From a virus: DNA of 25,085 bases. Under the pieces are notes generated by a model. It was not told the DNA's origin and did not search any database. It saw nothing but the letters and a program-made list of their open reading frames with translations. The stretch spans positions 1-25,085 of the IMG/VR virus record IMGVR_UViG_3300028569_000161; one strand, written 5' to 3'. Made by a program: the position numbers and the translations under genes. Positions 14,023-20,753 of the stretch are shown here, piece by piece (position 1 is the stretch's first letter; each line of letters opens with the position of its first letter).

Positions 14023-14201
14023 AATATTTTTTTTTATTAAGGATAGTTTATTTAAATTTAAATGTAAAACATTATCATTAAAATAATATTACAAATAACA
14101 TTCAGTATCTGACACCAAATTAAAAAAGAAATTGTTTTGAACAAAACTCCAGTTTTTCTAAAAAGTAAAAAATCTAAAAAAAATTTTTTCATAATCAAAA
14201 G
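14023..14201. other. AT-rich divergent intergenic region
   Basis: Between the leftward FKBP gene and the rightward carboxypeptidase gene. It contains poly-A/T stretches; TCTAAAAAAAATTTT here recurs at about 2831, ahead of the 2903 gene. I see no clear host-type promoter for the FKBP gene. Confidence 0.4.
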
Positions 14202-14209
14202 TATTTATA
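14202..14209 (+). promoter_or_regulatory. TATTTATA element for the 14243 gene
   Basis: TATTTATA, but 33 bases before the TTG start and with no ATG between, unlike other copies. An ATA AAA TAT TTA stretch lies where a leader MKYL would be expected (14221), in a different frame. Confidence 0.5.
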
Positions 14210-14242
14210 GTAATATACCAATAAAATATTTAAAAACCAAAC

Positions 14243-14848
14243 TTGGAATCATTAGTAAATAAAATTGTTTCGTATTTAACGACAGGGATTAATCTTGATG
14301 TTATTACAATTGATTCTAAAAATAAGAAAGAAGAAAAAAAACCAGAAGAAAATTCAAAACTACCTTCTAAAGTACAATCAGCAATAAATAAACTTAAAAC
14401 GGTTTATGGTCTTGATATTACACAAAGCCATATAGATAAAGAATTGAAACAAGAGGGCTCTTGGAGAGAAGACGCTGGGGGTGTAAACCAAGAAGCACAA
14501 ACAAGTATAAATAAACTAATAAAAGATTGTAATAGTAAATTTGGTTATTTAGGTGGTCTTGTTTCGGGTTATAGAAGTTATGACAAACAAGTTGATAACT
14601 TTGGTAGTAAAGCAGTTAAAAGGGGTATTGATAATACTCAAGCATCAAACACACTACCAGGTTTTAGTGAACATCATACTGGTAAAGCTTTTGATATTTT
14701 TAGTACAGAAGAATCTTGGTGGGATAGCAAACCAGATGTAAAAAAATGGGTTGCAGACAACGCAAGTAATTATGGTTTTAGAGTAACATATAAAACATCT
14801 GGAACATTAAGAGTTGCCGAACCTTGGCATTTATATTATACAAAATAA
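14243..14848 (+). CDS. D-alanyl-D-alanine carboxypeptidase, VanY type
   Basis: A 201-residue zinc peptidase-like protein that removes the terminal D-Ala of peptidoglycan stems or, in phage endolysins, cuts stem peptides. The VanY/peptidase M15 motif SxHxxGxAxD is complete (S142, H144, G147, A149, D151), and EPWH at 193-196 supplies the catalytic Glu and third zinc ligand; SGYRS at 108-112 is the family's substrate-side motif. A Lys/Glu-rich linker (28-40) joins it to an N-terminal segment resembling that of the next gene. The only available start in frame is TTG at 14243; an ATA-initiated leader at 14221 would need a one-base change. No signal peptide is present, so delivery would depend on a holin or on the virion. 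A lysis or entry role is likely. Confidence 0.9.
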   Translation: MESLVNKIVSYLTTGINLDVITIDSKNKKEEKKPEENSKLPSKVQSAINKLKTVYGLDITQSHIDKELKQEGSWREDAGGVNQEAQTSINKLIKDCNSKFGYLGGLVSGYRSYDKQVDNFGSKAVKRGIDNTQASNTLPGFSEHHTGKAFDIFSTEESWWDSKPDVKKWVADNASNYGFRVTYKTSGTLRVAEPWHLYYTK

Positions 14849-14856
14849 TTATAGAT

Positions 14857-15432
14857 ATGAAAAAAATCATAAAAGAATCAAACTCAAGTTCACTTGTTAC
14901 TATGTTAGTGTCTTTTTTAACATCTGGGTTAAACTTAAAAGATTTACCTTTGAGTCCAGAAAAAGACGAAACACAAATTTCTAAACCATCGTTGTCTGAC
15001 GATGATGTATATGAAGCAATACTTACTGGTGTCGGTGCTCCAGTAACAAAAGAAAATATGAAATTTATGTATGGTTGGAGACAAGCCGAGGCAGCTAAAG
15101 CCGCTTTTAACCCATTTAACACAACAAAGAAAAAAGAAAAATCAACATTTTATAATTGTCTTAGTAGAAAAGATGGTAAATGTGTTGGTGGTGTTAGAAA
15201 TTATAGTAGTCAACAAGAAGGTATTGATGCAACAATAGAAACTTTAAAATTAAGTTATTATAGTTGTATAACAAATGGTTTAAAAAATGATATTGGTGCT
15301 AAAAAAATTGCAAGACAATGTAAAGACGCTTTAAAAACTTGGGGTACTGGTGAACTTTTAGCGAAAGTTTTAGACGGAAGTAAATTAAGTCCTTCACCAA
15401 TACCAACCACAACAACAAAAACTGTAACGTAA
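14857..15432 (+). CDS. Lysozyme-like cell-wall protein with NPFNTT motif
   Basis: Start at 14857, nine bases after the preceding stop; the in-frame ATG at 14824 lies inside that gene. The 191-residue product opens MKKIIKESNSSSLVTMLVSF, a short leader followed by the segment shared with the upstream carboxypeptidase (LV...VS-LT-G-NL). The domain (70-180) shows GWRQAEAAKAAFNPFNTT, then GVRNYSSQQEGIDATIETLK and a WGTGELLAKVL ending. This is the pattern of a lysozyme-like domain found in phage tail and endolysin proteins with the NPLNTT signature. The predicted role is cutting or binding peptidoglycan. Pairing with the carboxypeptidase supports a cell-wall function. Catalytic Glu cannot be assigned with certainty. 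Confidence 0.78.
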   Translation: MKKIIKESNSSSLVTMLVSFLTSGLNLKDLPLSPEKDETQISKPSLSDDDVYEAILTGVGAPVTKENMKFMYGWRQAEAAKAAFNPFNTTKKKEKSTFYNCLSRKDGKCVGGVRNYSSQQEGIDATIETLKLSYYSCITNGLKNDIGAKKIARQCKDALKTWGTGELLAKVLDGSKLSPSPIPTTTTKTVT

Positions 15433-15647
15433 TGTTAAAGTTTTTCAAATACCTAATTGTCCAGTTGATGAATAAATATGGTTCATTTATGTGGTTTGGT
15501 ACTCACGTCTCAATGACACAAACTGATTGGAACTATTTAATAGAAACTTTTTTATGTGTAAGTGTTAACTTTTTAGTTTTATTTTCTTTATATTTGCAGT
15601 ACAAAGAAGAAGAAAATGAAAAACTACAAAAAACTAACAATACCTAA
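15432..15647 (+). CDS. Small single-span membrane protein
   Basis: A 71-residue protein whose ATG overlaps the stop of the lysozyme-like gene by one base (TAATG). One strong hydrophobic segment (IETFLCVSVNFLVLFSLYLQ, about residues 38-57) is followed by a charged tail (YKEEENEKLQKTNNT). Position directly after two cell-wall enzymes and one membrane span would suit a holin, antiholin or spanin-like part of a lysis cassette, but there is no lipobox and the assignment rests on context. Its 3' end overlaps the next gene by 32 bases. Confidence 0.7.
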   Translation: MLKFFKYLIVQLMNKYGSFMWFGTHVSMTQTDWNYLIETFLCVSVNFLVLFSLYLQYKEEENEKLQKTNNT

Positions 15648-16206
15648 AGACTCCGCTTGGAATAGAAAAGGACTATCCGCACGTATTTGGAGAAACACAC
15701 ATTGGAGAATAAGATACTTTATCGGAGGTATAAAAAACATCTTTAGATGGATTCCCGCTTTATATAAAGATAAAGATTGGGATCATTGGTATATCTATAC
15801 TATTTTACAAAAGAAAATTGAGTTCCAAAGAAAGGAAATCATCTACGCAAACCGTCATATGGAAGTTGACCGTGATAATCGTGATATGACAATTGTTCTT
15901 AATTTGATTGAAAGAGTTAAAGAAGATTATTATGGTACTGAATATCTTGATTACTCTGAAACTAAATTTAGATTCGAACCAATTGAAGGAGATAGGGAAC
16001 TTTACACAATGGAGCAAGATGTTATTTCAGAAAATTACGATGGCTATTTAAAAAAATATCCGTCAAGTGTTCGTAAAGTATTAAAAGAAAAACCTGACCT
16101 TAATAAAAAAGATTTGTGTTTCTGGGTTGCGAAACATAATGGAGAAAAGGCTCACGACCTTTTACATCAAATATTAAAAGAAAGAATGAGCTGGTGGTGG
16201 GATTAA
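15616..16206 (+). CDS. Conserved-looking phage protein of unknown function
   Basis: A 196-residue basic protein, rich in Trp, Tyr and Arg in its first third (RIWRNTHWRIRYFIGGIKNI, then DWDHWYIYTILQKKIEFQRK). The DWDHxYxYxxLxxKIxxxRxxI pattern followed by RHMEVDRDNRDM and helices is one I associate with uncharacterised proteins of large phages. The C terminus is amphipathic (FWVAKHNGEKAHDLLHQILK) and ends SWWWD. No enzyme motif is seen and there is no leader. It is coupled by overlap to the genes on both sides. Confidence 0.85.
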   Translation: MKNYKKLTIPKDSAWNRKGLSARIWRNTHWRIRYFIGGIKNIFRWIPALYKDKDWDHWYIYTILQKKIEFQRKEIIYANRHMEVDRDNRDMTIVLNLIERVKEDYYGTEYLDYSETKFRFEPIEGDRELYTMEQDVISENYDGYLKKYPSSVRKVLKEKPDLNKKDLCFWVAKHNGEKAHDLLHQILKERMSWWWD

Positions 16207-16388
16207 AAATATATAAAGTAAAAGATAAAGAAACATATAGCCAGTTAAATACGGTTTTAACTGGTTGGTGTTTTTTCAGACAGGAAAATGGTGAATACTT
16301 TATTAAGGCACCATTAAATAGTACAATTAAAAATTTAATTGAGATAGGCTCTATTACGGAATTAAATCAAACGAAGACTGAAGTATAA
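16194..16388 (+). CDS. Small unknown protein, GTG start
   Basis: A 64-residue frame with GTG start overlapping the preceding stop by 13 bases; a second GTG at 16197 is equally possible. The sequence (LKIYKVKDKETYSQLNTVLT, then GWCFFRQENGEYFIKAPLNS) reads like a small alpha/beta protein of normal composition and shares the base use of its neighbours. Its last 35 bases overlap the convergent gene at 16354. Both frames look genuine, so the overlap is probably real. Confidence 0.6.
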   Translation: MVGLKIYKVKDKETYSQLNTVLTGWCFFRQENGEYFIKAPLNSTIKNLIEIGSITELNQTKTEV

Positions 16389-16632
16389 TTTGTTTTTTAT
16401 CACCAACAACATTCCAAGCCCTTTGTACTAACATCTCAAGAGCGGAAGGAAATAATAAATCAATTTTTTCTGGTTCATCTAAATATAGGTTTACACTAAC
16501 TAAATATGAGTCCTTACTTCTTATATAAGTCATATTGCTTATTGTAACATAACTACTTTTTCCAAAAAATTCTTCTAAATCTGATTTAAATTGTTTGTCT
16601 AAAAATTTTTGTAGATACTTCTTATACTTCAT
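16354..16632 (-). CDS. Small unknown protein, leftward
   Basis: I start at the ATG at 16632 (MKYKKYLQKFLDKQFKSDLE) rather than a TTG at 16668. The 92-residue product begins with a basic amphipathic helix, then has strands (SSYVTISNMTYI, then SYLVSVNLYLDE) and a helix (FPSALEMLVQRAWNVV). The MKYKKYLQKFL opening is only faintly leader-like. It converges on the 16194 gene with a 35-base overlap and diverges from the secreted-protein operon starting at 16713. No family is recognised. Confidence 0.68.
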   Translation of the reverse strand: MKYKKYLQKFLDKQFKSDLEEFFGKSSYVTISNMTYIRSKDSYLVSVNLYLDEPEKIDLLFPSALEMLVQRAWNVVGDKKQIILQSSFDLIP

Positions 16633-16700
16633 ATAATAAAATATAACCAGTAAATATTCATTTGGCAAGTAATTTTACACATATTTAGTACTTTACTTTA

Positions 16701-16708
16701 TATTTATA
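16701..16708 (+). promoter_or_regulatory. TATTTATA element for 16713
   Basis: TATTTATA, four bases before the ATG of the secreted-protein operon; shows the element is not limited to leader-bearing genes. Confidence 0.65.
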
Positions 16709-16712
16709 GTAT

Positions 16713-17306
16713 ATGAAAATTTTATTATCAATTGTATTAATTTTTATTAATGTATTTGCGTTTACACAATGTAATGGTGTACAATCTTTCACATTAACAC
16801 CGACACCAGTAGGAAATACATATAATGCGGGTCAAGTTGTAACTATGTGTTACACAATGAATGGTTATACTCAAGCAGGTACAAACTGGATTGAAGGTTT
16901 TGATTTAAACTTAGGTCCTGGTTGGGCATCAGTTACACCACAAACAGCACCAACAAACTGTGGTGGTAATGCAACTGGTGGACAATGGGTCTGGAAGACT
17001 TCTGTAACATCAACAACAACACCTATTGTAACAGTTGGTCCTGGTTATTTCTTTGATTTAACCGTTGACGGGAATCCAGGAAATGATTTTGGTGACGCCG
17101 GCTCTTGTATATGGACGTTCTGTGTAACTTTAACTGTGGCAAACGTATGTACACCCCAAAACTTATTAATTCAAGTCACACCGGGTTCTGATGGTCTATG
17201 GGGAAGCTATACTAGCTCTTCTTGTGACTTAGCAACACCATTTAACGTATTTAACGGAACAATAAACGTAATCCCAATAGTTTTGGGACCAATAAACCAT
17301 AATTAA
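16713..17306 (+). CDS. Secreted beta-rich protein with PINHN tail
   Basis: A 197-residue protein with signal peptide MKILLSIVLIFINVFAFTQ, cleaved probably before or after the Gln, then Cys. The mature part is rich in Thr, Gly, Asn and Pro with paired Cys and many predicted strands (QSFTLTPTPVGNTYNAGQVV, then GYFFDLTVDGNPGNDFGDAG), a surface adhesin-like or Ig-like composition common in Bacteroidota exported proteins. It ends VLGPINHN, and the next protein ends LSPIQHN, a shared terminal [GS]PI[NQ]HN. First gene of a three-gene operon whose last member has a T9SS sorting domain. Probably exported to the envelope or surface; specific role unknown. Confidence 0.83.
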   Translation: MKILLSIVLIFINVFAFTQCNGVQSFTLTPTPVGNTYNAGQVVTMCYTMNGYTQAGTNWIEGFDLNLGPGWASVTPQTAPTNCGGNATGGQWVWKTSVTSTTTPIVTVGPGYFFDLTVDGNPGNDFGDAGSCIWTFCVTLTVANVCTPQNLLIQVTPGSDGLWGSYTSSSCDLATPFNVFNGTINVIPIVLGPINHN

Positions 17307-17320
17307 ATAAAAAATAAAAA

Positions 17321-17902
17321 ATGAAAAGAATTTTACTAACTTTAATGACGATGATCTCAACAATATCATTATCTCAATTAACAACAACAAATCCAGATAC
17401 GGTTTGTTATCAATCAACAGCTCTTTCTACCTATACTATACCATCTGTTGGTTCTGGAACATATACTTGGACTGTTACAGCGTCTGGCGTTATAACCGCA
17501 GGTCAAGGAACAAACTCAATTTCTGTTAACTGGTCGGCAGCAGCACCAGGATTAATACCAAATGGTGTTTCTGTAACCTATTCTTCACCCCCACCAGCTA
17601 ACTGTCCTGCAACACCAGTCAATTTAAATGTATTAATATACCAAGTTATACCAACAATTACAGTTTTAGGTCCATTTTGTGAGTCAGATCCTTGTGTAAA
17701 CCTTGTAGGAACACCTGTTGGGGGTACTTGGTCCGGTGTTGGAGTGGTTGGTAACCAGTTTTGTCCTGATAACGTAACAAATGGGACTAATGCAACCTCA
17801 ACTGTTACATATACAGTAGGTTCTGCTGGTTGTACATTCACAACATCTGTTGTTGTACCAGTATATGGAACACCAACATTATCACCTATACAACATAATT
17901 AA
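17321..17902 (+). CDS. Secreted Ig/PKD-like protein with PIQHN tail
   Basis: A 193-residue protein with signal peptide MKRILLTLMTMISTISLSQ. The mature part contains repeats of a beta-sandwich kind (GSGTYTWTVTASGVITAGQG, then PVGGTWSGVGVVGNQF) typical of PKD- and SprB-like modules in gliding-motility and T9SS cargo proteins. Cys pairs (ESDPCVNL, GCTFTTS) may form disulfides. It ends with the same short motif as the upstream protein. It follows that gene by 14 bases and overlaps the next by one base (TAATG), so the three are produced together. Confidence 0.83.
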   Translation: MKRILLTLMTMISTISLSQLTTTNPDTVCYQSTALSTYTIPSVGSGTYTWTVTASGVITAGQGTNSISVNWSAAAPGLIPNGVSVTYSSPPPANCPATPVNLNVLIYQVIPTITVLGPFCESDPCVNLVGTPVGGTWSGVGVVGNQFCPDNVTNGTNATSTVTYTVGSAGCTFTTSVVVPVYGTPTLSPIQHN

Positions 17903-18468
17903 TGAAATTAATACTGTTTGTATATTTTTTCTGTCTTTCCCTAGTCACATATAGTCAACATATGTTTGAATTGTGTGATGGGGAAAGTAAAACAGTCACA
18001 TATACCTCAATATATGGCGGTGATGGCGTAAATACGTGGACAGTTAACGGAATTGTATATGCTATGGAAGACTTAACATACACATTTACACAAACAGGAA
18101 CATATAATATAGTATTAAGACGTGAAAATGTCATTTGTTATGTTGAAGAATCAATACAAGTTGTTGTTAATGACTGTCCTGGGGTTATTTACTGGGTGCC
18201 AAACTGTTTTACACCGGATGGAAACGAGAATAACCAACTATATGGACCAATTATGGTTAATGGATATGATATAAATGGGTTTGAGTTCCTTATTTTTAAT
18301 CGTTGGGGTAACATAGTATGGGAATCTAATGACCCAAACGGACGTTGGGATGGTACTTTTAATAATAAAATGTGCACAGAAGGTGTTTATATCTGGAAAC
18401 TAGCCTTTAATGTCATTGGAAATGATGATAAAGTCACAAATCACGGACATTTAACGTTAATTAGGTAA
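17902..18468 (+). CDS. Secreted protein with T9SS type B (gliding-motility) C-terminal sorting domain
   Basis: A 188-residue protein: signal peptide MKLILFVYFFCLSLVTYSQ, a short beta domain (ELCDGESKTVTYTSIYGGDG, then TYNIVLRRENVICYVEE), and a full CHU_C/type B C-terminal domain from about residue 95. The hallmark parts are WVPNCFTPDGNENN, FEFLIFNRWGNIVWES, GRWDGTFNNK, CTEGVYIWKLAF and the ending HGHLTLIR. In Bacteroidota this domain sends proteins through the type IX secretion system to the cell surface. A phage gene with it implies use of the host's T9SS, or a virion protein built on the same fold. It is the last gene of the operon; a convergent AT-only hairpin follows. Confidence 0.93.
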   Translation: MKLILFVYFFCLSLVTYSQHMFELCDGESKTVTYTSIYGGDGVNTWTVNGIVYAMEDLTYTFTQTGTYNIVLRRENVICYVEESIQVVVNDCPGVIYWVPNCFTPDGNENNQLYGPIMVNGYDINGFEFLIFNRWGNIVWESNDPNGRWDGTFNNKMCTEGVYIWKLAFNVIGNDDKVTNHGHLTLIR

Positions 18469-18486
18469 AAAAATCGTTTTTTTTAC
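18465..18486. terminator. AT-only bidirectional hairpin between convergent genes
   Basis: GTAAAAAAA, then TCG, then TTTTTTTTAC. The stem overlaps the stop codons of both genes, leaving only 14 bases between them. Confidence 0.55.
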
Positions 18487-18929
18487 AAAAAATAGTCATT
18501 TTCTGTGTTAATTTCTTGAATTTTAAGTATTTTTACGTTTTTTCCCTTATTTTTGACTGTAATTTCCATTTCATTAGGGTAAAGTATGTTATTTTTGATA
18601 GTTTCTTCAATATCTACCTCATTTTTGGGTATTTCAGCCGTAATTAGGTAGTATTTTTCCCCACATCCAGTACAAAATGAGTGATTTGACAGTAATTCTG
18701 TCCTATTTTTGCTAAAATGTGACCCAATTTCGTCTAAATTGATGTCTTTTTTATCATTTACGACCAAAATTCGGTACCCTTTTTGTGTTTTTGGTAGGTT
18801 TTTAGCCCATTTTAGGTAGTATTCTACCTCATTTTCAGCCTCTTTTTGGCTAAAATCCATTGATTTTAGGTTTGTAGAAATAAGGGTTTTTTTATTAATT
18901 ATTTCACTTAAAACGGGTAAAATCTTCAT
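18483..18929 (-). CDS. Unknown protein with a Cys pair
   Basis: A 148-residue protein starting MKILPVLSEIINKKTLISTN, where LSE could be a much reduced leader. The middle is mixed helix and strand (YYLKWAKNLPKTQKGYRILV), then SFCTGCGEKYYLITAEIPKN, whose CTGC could bind metal or be redox active, then a Lys-rich end. The coding strand is rich in the word CCTAAAA. It has a TATTTATA element three bases before its ATG. No family is recognised. Confidence 0.8.
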   Translation of the reverse strand: MKILPVLSEIINKKTLISTNLKSMDFSQKEAENEVEYYLKWAKNLPKTQKGYRILVVNDKKDINLDEIGSHFSKNRTELLSNHSFCTGCGEKYYLITAEIPKNEVDIEETIKNNILYPNEMEITVKNKGKNVKILKIQEINTENDYFL

Positions 18930-18932
18930 ATA

Positions 18933-18940
18933 TATAAATA
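18933..18940 (-). promoter_or_regulatory. TATTTATA element (minus) for 18929
   Basis: TATTTATA on the minus strand, three bases before the ATG. Confidence 0.62.
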
Positions 18941-18946
18941 GTTTAT

Positions 18947-19102
18947 TTAACCCTTTTTCTTATTGGGTTTAATTTCTACCTCATAAGGTCCTGTATTTGA
19001 CTTATGATTATCATATTTCCAGATTAAAGTACAGTCTTCGTGGGTAATTACACGTTCAAATACCTTACGTTCTACTTGTTTTTTAACTTTCTTATCACTC
19101 AT
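18947..19102 (-). CDS. Short basic protein, 51 residues
   Basis: A small leftward frame below the usual size cutoff, from the ATG at 19102 to TAA at 18947. The product opens MSDKKVKKQVERKVFERVIT, continues HEDCTLIWKYDNHKSNTGPY and ends EVEIKPNKKKG. Its codon use matches neighbouring genes, and it fills the gap between the leftward genes at 18929 and 19408 without overlap. The short strands (FERVITHEDCTLIWKYD) look like a tiny beta domain. A leftward terminator lies just upstream, so it needs its own promoter, which I could not identify. Function unknown. Confidence 0.6.
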   Translation of the reverse strand: MSDKKVKKQVERKVFERVITHEDCTLIWKYDNHKSNTGPYEVEIKPNKKKG

Positions 19103-19129
19103 AGGGTACAAATATAGTAAATTTTATTT

Positions 19130-19157
19130 AAAAAAAGAAACCCCTCTTGTGGAGGGG
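19130..19157 (-). terminator. Leftward rho-independent terminator
   Basis: CCCCTC (19141-19146) pairs with GAGGGG (19152-19157). On the minus strand the stem is followed by TTTCTTTTTT. It ends the holin-like gene transcript. Confidence 0.88.
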
Positions 19158-19177
19158 AGTAAAAACTTGATAAAATG

Positions 19178-19408
19178 TTATTCTTGGGGTTCTTTATCGT
19201 CAGATTTAAAGAAGTTTGTAAGAAACTTACCAACAACACCAAATACAATTGATGATACAATCATAATCTTTAGTTCTTGGGTTGTAAAAATTTCTTTTAG
19301 ACTATCATATTGCCAAATACCACCTACAGCAATAATTGTAGCGACAGCTAATAAAGAGTCCCCTAATCTTCTCCACTTTTTTGGTGTGGGTTTCCAGTAA
19401 TTTTTCAT
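19178..19408 (-). CDS. Small two-span membrane protein, holin candidate
   Basis: Start at one of two adjacent ATGs (19408 or 19411); the longer in-frame start at 19483 lies inside the preceding terminator. The roughly 76-residue product opens MKNYWKPTPKKWRRLGDSLL and has two hydrophobic segments (LLAVATIIAVGGIWQY and IMIVSSIVFGVVGKFLTNFF), with a basic N terminus and an acidic C-terminal tail (KSDDKEPQE). Size, two spans and charged ends match class II holins, and the PTPKKWRxxGD opening is one I associate with small membrane proteins of Bacteroidota phages. It is not adjacent to the cell-wall enzymes but lies in the same region. Holin function is an inference. Confidence 0.75.
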   Translation of the reverse strand: MKNYWKPTPKKWRRLGDSLLAVATIIAVGGIWQYDSLKEIFTTQELKIMIVSSIVFGVVGKFLTNFFKSDDKEPQE

Positions 19409-19423
19409 CATAATTGTTTTTAT

Positions 19424-19431
19424 TATAAATA
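19424..19431 (-). promoter_or_regulatory. TATTTATA element (minus) for 19408/19411
   Basis: TATTTATA on the minus strand, 12 bases before the upstream ATG of the pair and just after the leftward terminator. Confidence 0.58.
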
Positions 19432-19440
19432 TCTTTAAAT

Positions 19441-19470
19441 AAAAAAAAGGGACAGTAGCGAATTGTCCCT
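19441..19470 (-). terminator. Leftward rho-independent terminator
   Basis: AGGGACA (19448-19454) pairs with TGTCCCT (19464-19470). On the minus strand eight T follow. It ends the gene at 19511-20062. Confidence 0.88.
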
Positions 19471-19510
19471 CTAACATTACCATAACCAGTAATGGTCCTA
19501 AGCAAAGTTT

Positions 19511-20062
19511 TTATTGTCCTTTAACTAAGTTAATACATTGTTTAAGGTATTCTTTAGCTCTTGGTGATGGTGTATACTCATCATCTTTTGTTTGTAGCGC
19601 TAAAACCCTTTCAATATCCTTAACTAATTCTGTTCCGTGTTCATTTTCTTTATATAATTCAACAATCTTATCCATTGCTTTATGACAATCACCAGTTGTT
19701 TCGTCGTGATAGTTTTTATTTCTGAATCTATTAAGATTGTGCATCATATCATAAGCTAAATGTGCTCCACCATCTTTAACGTCCTTAAAAAGTCTTATAT
19801 TATTTAGAATACCTAAAGTATCAACCATTGAATTAACGCCCATTCTTCTTTTTGAAACTCCGGGTGAATATTTTACAAATTCATCAGCTTGACCAACCAT
19901 TTCATCAAGTGGAATCATATTGTCTTCCATACATCTAGGTTTTGGTGGTTCTTTTTTCTTATTTTCTTTTTGTTCACCACCCATTTGAACATCGCCATTT
20001 TCTTTAATTACCTTTTCTATTAAAGCAACAAGCTCACTTTCTGTTAATTTTATTTTTTTCAT
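19511..20062 (-). CDS. Leader-bearing helical protein, leftward
   Basis: A 183-residue protein whose leader (MKKIKLTESELVALIEKVIK) is of the long type and is followed by ENGD, so it ends with V-I-K-E. A Lys/Pro-rich linker (KENKKKEPPKPR) follows, then a helical domain (GQADEFVKYSPGVSKRRMGV, then GAHLAYDMMHNLNRFRNKNY, then CHKAMDKIVELYKENEHGTE). Two or three Cys are present. No family is recognised. It shows that the leader occurs on genes of both orientations, so the leaders are not a single local tandem duplication. Confidence 0.85.
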   Translation of the reverse strand: MKKIKLTESELVALIEKVIKENGDVQMGGEQKENKKKEPPKPRCMEDNMIPLDEMVGQADEFVKYSPGVSKRRMGVNSMVDTLGILNNIRLFKDVKDGGAHLAYDMMHNLNRFRNKNYHDETTGDCHKAMDKIVELYKENEHGTELVKDIERVLALQTKDDEYTPSPRAKEYLKQCINLVKGQ

Positions 20063-20076
20063 ATGAGGATTTTAAA

Positions 20077-20083
20077 ATAAATA
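20077..20083 (-). promoter_or_regulatory. TATTTAT element (minus) for 20062
   Basis: TATTTAT on the minus strand, 14 bases before the ATG. Confidence 0.45.
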
Positions 20084-20107
20084 TGTTTTATTTAATCAAG
20101 TTTAATG

Positions 20108-20115
20108 TATTTATA
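20108..20115 (+). promoter_or_regulatory. TATTTATA element for 20141
   Basis: TATTTATA, 25 bases before the ATG, divergent to the element at 20077. Confidence 0.4.
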
Positions 20116-20140
20116 TTAATAAATATCTAAATAGTTGATT

Positions 20141-20749
20141 ATGTTAGACAATATTATAAAAAGAGTTTTAAATGAAGAATTAAACCACCCTATGGTTCTT
20201 ACTGAATCAGTAAGTATTTCTAAAAACCTTAAATACCATTTAGATAATAGAATACCTTTATCTGAAAATGTTTTTAGGATTTTTTCATCCTCATACCTTG
20301 AATTAATAAATGAAGTAAGAACACTTTATAATAATGGTTTAATGGATGTTAACGATGAGGACTTATGGCTTGTTGAAAGTAATTTAGGTGAGTCGGTAAC
20401 TCTTGATAATGGAAAAACGATTTGGTTAGATGTTCCATTTGAAATAAAAGAAACAATTAGTGAAGCGGTACATAGAGGAAAGAAGGTAAACCTTGGAAGT
20501 CCTTTTAGAACACCAGGTGGACCAAAGAAATTTGCCGTATATGTTAAAACTCCAGGTGGTGGAGTTAAAAAAGTAACATTCGGAGATCCAAATTTAAGAG
20601 TTAAAAACGCAAATAAAAAAAGAGCAAAATCATTTAGAGCAAGACATAATTGTGACCAGAAAAAAGATAGAACTACTGCAGGATATTGGTCTTGTAATGT
20701 TGGGAGATATGCAAAAAAATTAGGTCTTAAATCATCCAGAAATTGGTAA
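20141..20749 (+). CDS. Virion-type protein with FRARHNCD / YWSC domain
   Basis: Start at the ATG at 20141 (MLDNIIKRVLNEELNHPMVL), with two leader-like E sites (VLNEE, VLTES). The 202-residue protein has a helical middle and a conserved C-terminal domain (about 112-187): GKKVNLGSPFRTPGGPKKFA, then VKKVTFGDPNLRVKNANKKR, then SFRARHNCDQ and YWSC. I know this domain from uncharacterised proteins of marine T4-like and other large phages, often near head genes. The Cys/His residues could bind metal. The protein ends basic (RYAKKLGLKSSRNW). The domain strongly supports a phage origin for the window. Its function is not established. Confidence 0.87.
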   Translation: MLDNIIKRVLNEELNHPMVLTESVSISKNLKYHLDNRIPLSENVFRIFSSSYLELINEVRTLYNNGLMDVNDEDLWLVESNLGESVTLDNGKTIWLDVPFEIKETISEAVHRGKKVNLGSPFRTPGGPKKFAVYVKTPGGGVKKVTFGDPNLRVKNANKKRAKSFRARHNCDQKKDRTTAGYWSCNVGRYAKKLGLKSSRNW

Positions 20750-20753
20750 TATT

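Noticed and set aside
16713-16770. Lipoprotein signal in the first secreted protein (FTQC)
   Set aside because: The residues before Cys do not fit a lipobox (no small residue at -1); ordinary signal peptidase I cleavage is more likely.
19149-19400. Rightward ORF opposite the holin-like gene
   Set aside because: It starts inside a terminator stem and mirrors the membrane protein gene; no coding character.
18933-19431. TATAAATA read on the plus strand as T4-type late promoters
   Set aside because: No rightward gene follows at the right distance; the copies fit the minus-strand starts as TATTTATA, like the plus-strand examples.
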